Positions 5,068 through 7,653 of a stretch of 7,653 bases of DNA are shown here, piece by piece. The notes under the pieces were generated by a model. It had not been told where the DNA came from. It saw nothing but the letters and a program-made list of their open reading frames with translations, and made no database searches. The position numbers and the translations under genes were made by a program. Within the stretch, counting starts at the first letter, position 1. Every line of letters begins with the position of its first letter. The stretch is from contig CALJSD010000181.1 in the NCBI GenBank assembly GCA_937976325.1, positions 1 through 7,653 of the forward strand, given 5' to 3'. The DNA comes from an uncultured Carnobacterium sp. GTDB lineage: Bacteria; Bacillota; Bacilli; Lactobacillales; Aerococcaceae.

Positions 5068-6333
5068 TTGCAAGGATTAATTGCATTTTTATTTGTATTT
5101 AGCATCATCGTGATTATTCATGAGTTTGGTCATTATTATTTTGCAAAAAAAGCGGGTATTTTAGTTCGTGAATTTGCAATTGGAATGGGACCAAAAATCT
5201 TCCAAGTTCGTAAAGGCGAAACAGTATATACACTTCGCCTATTACCAATTGGTGGATATGTTCGTATGGCTGGTCATGATGAAGATGAACAAGAAATCAA
5301 ACCAGGGATGATGATTACCATCGTCTTAGATAGTGAAAATGTTGTTCAAAAATTAAACTTCGACGACAAGCTTATTATCGAAAATTCTGTACCTTTCCAA
5401 ATCGAAGATGCAGACTTACATAAGGATATGACACTTACGGGTTACTTCATTAATTCTGAAGAGAAGGTAACATTAATCGTTTCTAAGACTGCAACAATTG
5501 TAGAATCTGATGGCACAGAAGTTGTTGTTGCACCAGTGGAACGTCAATTCAATTCAGCTACTTTATGGAATCGAATTAAAACGAACGCTGCTGGACCGAT
5601 GAATAACTTTATTTTATCGATTTTAGTATTTATTATTGTTGGATTTATGCAAGGTGGAGTTCCATCTAATGATGCGATTATCGGACAAGTAACAGATGAT
5701 TCTGCAGCGCAAGTAGCAGGGCTAAAAGAAGGAGATAAAGTTCTTTCAATCGACGGTGTTGAGATTCATTCATGGGATGAAATGACAAAAATTGTTCGTT
5801 CTAGTGCGGATAAAGCTCTAGCAGTTACGATTGACCGCAATGGTAAAACAGAAGAAGTTCAAGTAACACCAAAAGCAGTGGAAGCGTCTGATGGTTCAAA
5901 AGTAGGTCAATTTGGTGTGACAAGAATTCTTAAAAAAGATATTCTTTCCATCCTTGCTTATGGATTTACGCAAACTGTTTCAGTAGTCGTATTAGTGCTC
6001 TCAGCATTAGGTTCACTCTTTACACGTGGGTTTAATTTAAATCAACTAGGCGGACCAGTTGCGATTTACTCTATGACATCGCAAGTGGCTAAAAATGGAT
6101 TCATCGACTTACTAGCGTTTATGGGGATGATTAGTGCCAACCTTGGTGTCATGAACTTGTTACCAATTCCAGCGCTAGATGGTGGGAAACTCGTTCTGAA
6201 TCTCATTGAAGGTATTCGTAAGAAACCACTCGATCCAGAAAAAGAAGGCTATTTAACAATTGCAGGGGCTATTTTCCTATTTGCGTTAATGCTTCTTGTA
6301 ACATGGAACGATATTATGAAATTATTTAATTAG
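5068..6333 (+). CDS. rseP: RIP metalloprotease RseP / site-2 protease family (Eep-like)
   Basis: This is an intramembrane zinc protease (M50 family) that cleaves anti-sigma factors, signal-peptide remnants and, in enterococci, pheromone precursors (Eep). The 421 residues are full length. The first membrane segment carries HEFGH (H18, E19, H22), the zinc site. AAGPMNN (174-180) opens the second membrane segment, and a PDZ domain follows from about residue 204 to 270. Further hydrophobic segments lie near 300-320 and 398-415. The third zinc ligand is in LPIPALDGG (D371). The start codon is TTG with a strong ribosome binding site. The gene lies 14 bases after cdsA. Its substrate here cannot be inferred from the window. 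proS, the usual next gene in this cluster, is missing. Confidence 0.95.
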   Translation: MQGLIAFLFVFSIIVIIHEFGHYYFAKKAGILVREFAIGMGPKIFQVRKGETVYTLRLLPIGGYVRMAGHDEDEQEIKPGMMITIVLDSENVVQKLNFDDKLIIENSVPFQIEDADLHKDMTLTGYFINSEEKVTLIVSKTATIVESDGTEVVVAPVERQFNSATLWNRIKTNAAGPMNNFILSILVFIIVGFMQGGVPSNDAIIGQVTDDSAAQVAGLKEGDKVLSIDGVEIHSWDEMTKIVRSSADKALAVTIDRNGKTEEVQVTPKAVEASDGSKVGQFGVTRILKKDILSILAYGFTQTVSVVVLVLSALGSLFTRGFNLNQLGGPVAIYSMTSQVAKNGFIDLLAFMGMISANLGVMNLLPIPALDGGKLVLNLIEGIRKKPLDPEKEGYLTIAGAIFLFALMLLVTWNDIMKLFN

Positions 6334-6337
6334 ACAA

Positions 6338-6368
6338 GAGAGTGTCTCTGCGATGGTGGAGCACTCTT
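6338..6368 (+). terminator. Hairpin in the rseP-polC spacer (weak terminator or attenuator)
   Basis: AGAGTG (6339-6344) pairs with CACTCT (6362-6367), and CTC (6346-6348) pairs with GAG (6359-6361), with T6345 bulged and a 10-base loop; G6338-T6368 can add a wobble pair. The sequence after it (TCTTATG) is a poor U tract, so full termination is doubtful. It starts 4 bases after the rseP stop. No convincing promoter lies between it and polC, so partial read-through into polC seems likely. Confidence 0.45.
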
Positions 6369-6394
6369 CTTATGTAATAAAAAAGGAGGAAACC

Positions 6395-7653
6395 ATGAGT
6401 CAATCACAAAAGGATTTAATGAAAAAAGTGATCGAGCAATTTAATCTTGCTGACACTAGTATTTTTTCTCCAGAATTTGATGAGGCGAAATTAGTTCGAA
6501 TCGACATTTCGAAGGTAGATAAAACATGGACATTTCATATTCATAATCCAGTTATCTTTATGTATGAGAAATTCAAACTATTCACTGATGCGCTGAATGA
6601 CACTTACCGTCAATTCGGCGGGAAAGCTGTGATTACAACAGATGATGGAGCTGAAGTGACAGAGGAACTCGTTCAGTCTTATTGGGAATATGTGCTAGAG
6701 ACACTAAAAGATGAATCTGCAGTTTCTCATCAAATTTTAGCGGATCAAACTCCAAAATATGAGAAAAATCAACTAAAACTTCATTGTCCAAATGAATTAA
6801 CAAAGACGCACTTAACGAATAATTGCGTTCCAAGAATCCAACAAGCCTATATGGAAGCAGGATTTCCAAAACTAGGCGTTCAAATTCACGTGGATGATGA
6901 GTTGCAGGACCGCATGGCAGAAGAGTTTGTTCAAAAAGAACAACAAATCGAACAGGAGTTTAATGAAGCTCAAAAGGCAGCACAACTTGCTGCTGCACAA
7001 GCTCCTCAACGAAAAGCTGGCACTCCAGCCTCTTCTAAACCTGAAGGGGTGATTTATGGGAAACCGATTAAATCTACTAGTGAAGTGCGTGCTATTGCTG
7101 ATATTTTCGAAGAAGAGCGTAATGTCGTGATTGAAGGTAAGATTTTTGATATCGAACTTCGTCGTGGTAAAGCAAAAGGGAAGTTGTTCGGAAATATTAA
7201 ATTAACGGACTATACTTCTTCCATCAGTGCCACTTTATTCCCATCAACTCCTGAAGACGAACAAGCGCTTGAAGGGTTGAAAAAAGGAACATGGGTTAGA
7301 GCGTTTGGTACGATTGAAGTGAATAAATTCTCTCAAGAATTGGGAATGATTATTCGTGATATGAACGCTGTAAATCATGAAGGTAGAAAAGATAAGGCAG
7401 AAGGCGAAAAACGTGTTGAGCTTCATATGCACACGAATATGTCTGTGATGGATGCGACCAATTCTCCAAGCGACTTGATTAGTCAAGCGGCTAAATGGGG
7501 ACATAAGGCGATTGCCATTACTGACCATGCAAACTTACAAGCTTATCCAGAGGCACACGGGGCTGGTAAGAAAAACGGCATTAAGATTTTATACGGATTA
7601 GAAGGAAATATCGTAGATGATAACGTGAACGTTGCCTATAATCCACAACATAT
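6395..7653 (+). CDS. polC: DNA polymerase III alpha subunit, Gram-positive PolC type (5' part, cut by window end)
   Basis: PolC is the replicative DNA polymerase of low-GC Gram-positives, with a built-in 3'-5' exonuclease. The window holds 419 codons of a protein usually about 1,440 residues long; the frame is open to the edge. Visible domains are an N-terminal domain (1 to about 170), a charged, Ala/Gln-rich linker (about 170-225), an OB-fold domain (about 243-335, including VVIEGKIFDIELRRGK) and the start of the PHP domain from R340 (VELHMHTNMS, then ITDHAN with D377 and H378). Exonuclease and polymerase domains lie beyond the edge. ATG at 6395 follows a strong AAGGAGG (6383-6389) by 5 bases. 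rseP ends 61 bases upstream, with no proS between. Confidence 0.95.
   Translation, partial: MSQSQKDLMKKVIEQFNLADTSIFSPEFDEAKLVRIDISKVDKTWTFHIHNPVIFMYEKFKLFTDALNDTYRQFGGKAVITTDDGAEVTEELVQSYWEYVLETLKDESAVSHQILADQTPKYEKNQLKLHCPNELTKTHLTNNCVPRIQQAYMEAGFPKLGVQIHVDDELQDRMAEEFVQKEQQIEQEFNEAQKAAQLAAAQAPQRKAGTPASSKPEGVIYGKPIKSTSEVRAIADIFEEERNVVIEGKIFDIELRRGKAKGKLFGNIKLTDYTSSISATLFPSTPEDEQALEGLKKGTWVRAFGTIEVNKFSQELGMIIRDMNAVNHEGRKDKAEGEKRVELHMHTNMSVMDATNSPSDLISQAAKWGHKAIAITDHANLQAYPEAHGAGKKNGIKILYGLEGNIVDDNVNVAYNPQH

Noticed and set aside
6260..6330. A polC promoter inside the 3' end of rseP
   Set aside because: TTG-type -35 candidates (for example TTGTAA at 6296) have no -10 at acceptable spacing.
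6910..7050. Ala/Gln-rich stretch in PolC as a possible insertion or repeat expansion
   Set aside because: A variable charged linker between the N-terminal and OB domains is normal in PolC, and the frame is uninterrupted.
6633..7528. Minus-strand frames of 78 and 94 codons inside polC
   Set aside because: Both are antisense to in-frame PolC coding sequence with clear domain motifs and show no start signals.
1..7653. CRISPR array, tRNA, rRNA, T-box, riboswitch, phage or defence genes
   Set aside because: No spaced direct repeats, cloverleaf, leader structure or relevant protein motifs were seen; the intergenic gaps are all under 175 bases.

Overview
The window is a piece of a low-GC Gram-positive (Firmicutes) chromosome, most likely from the order Lactobacillales. 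The evidence is a bacilli-type RNA polymerase epsilon subunit (rpoY) directly upstream of RNase J1, a type 2 peptide deformylase with the bacilli-type insertion, strong AGGAGG-type ribosome binding sites, PolC as replicative polymerase, and no dxr between cdsA and rseP. The missing dxr fits mevalonate-pathway lactic acid bacteria rather than Bacillus. A genus cannot be read from the sequence. A Carnobacteriaceae-like organism is possible, but that is a guess.

Left half (minus strand, transcribed right to left). Peptide deformylase (def) reads from its own extended -10 promoter. It overlaps a small HAD-family phosphatase-like gene that appears to start at a TTG inside the end of def. After a 73-base gap with its own promoter come rpoY and rnjA, one base apart. 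This arm covers nascent-protein maturation (Def), RNA polymerase (RpoY) and mRNA decay (RNase J1). The first 55 bases, immediately past the rnjA stop, look like the terminal inverted repeat of an ISL3-family insertion sequence whose body lies outside the window.

Centre (3306-3478). A 173-base divergent intergenic region holds the def promoter, an extended -10 promoter for uppS, a plus-strand terminator-like hairpin overlapping the def -35, and one of three exact copies of a 12-base AT-rich motif. The other two copies lie in the rpoY leader.

Right half (plus strand). uppS, cdsA and rseP are tightly packed, then polC runs off the window end. UppS makes the C55 lipid carrier precursor for cell wall synthesis, CdsA makes CDP-diacylglycerol for phospholipids, RseP is a site-2 intramembrane protease, and PolC is the replicative polymerase. 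This is the conserved Firmicutes uppS-cdsA-rseP-(proS)-polC cluster, but proS is absent here: only a 61-base spacer with a hairpin separates rseP from polC.

These are nearly all housekeeping genes, and I see no undescribed multi-gene system. The points worth a second look are the repeated 12-mer in promoter regions, the IS end against rnjA, the missing proS, the plus-strand terminator-like hairpin in front of def, and the small regulatory-looking features around the rpoY promoter.
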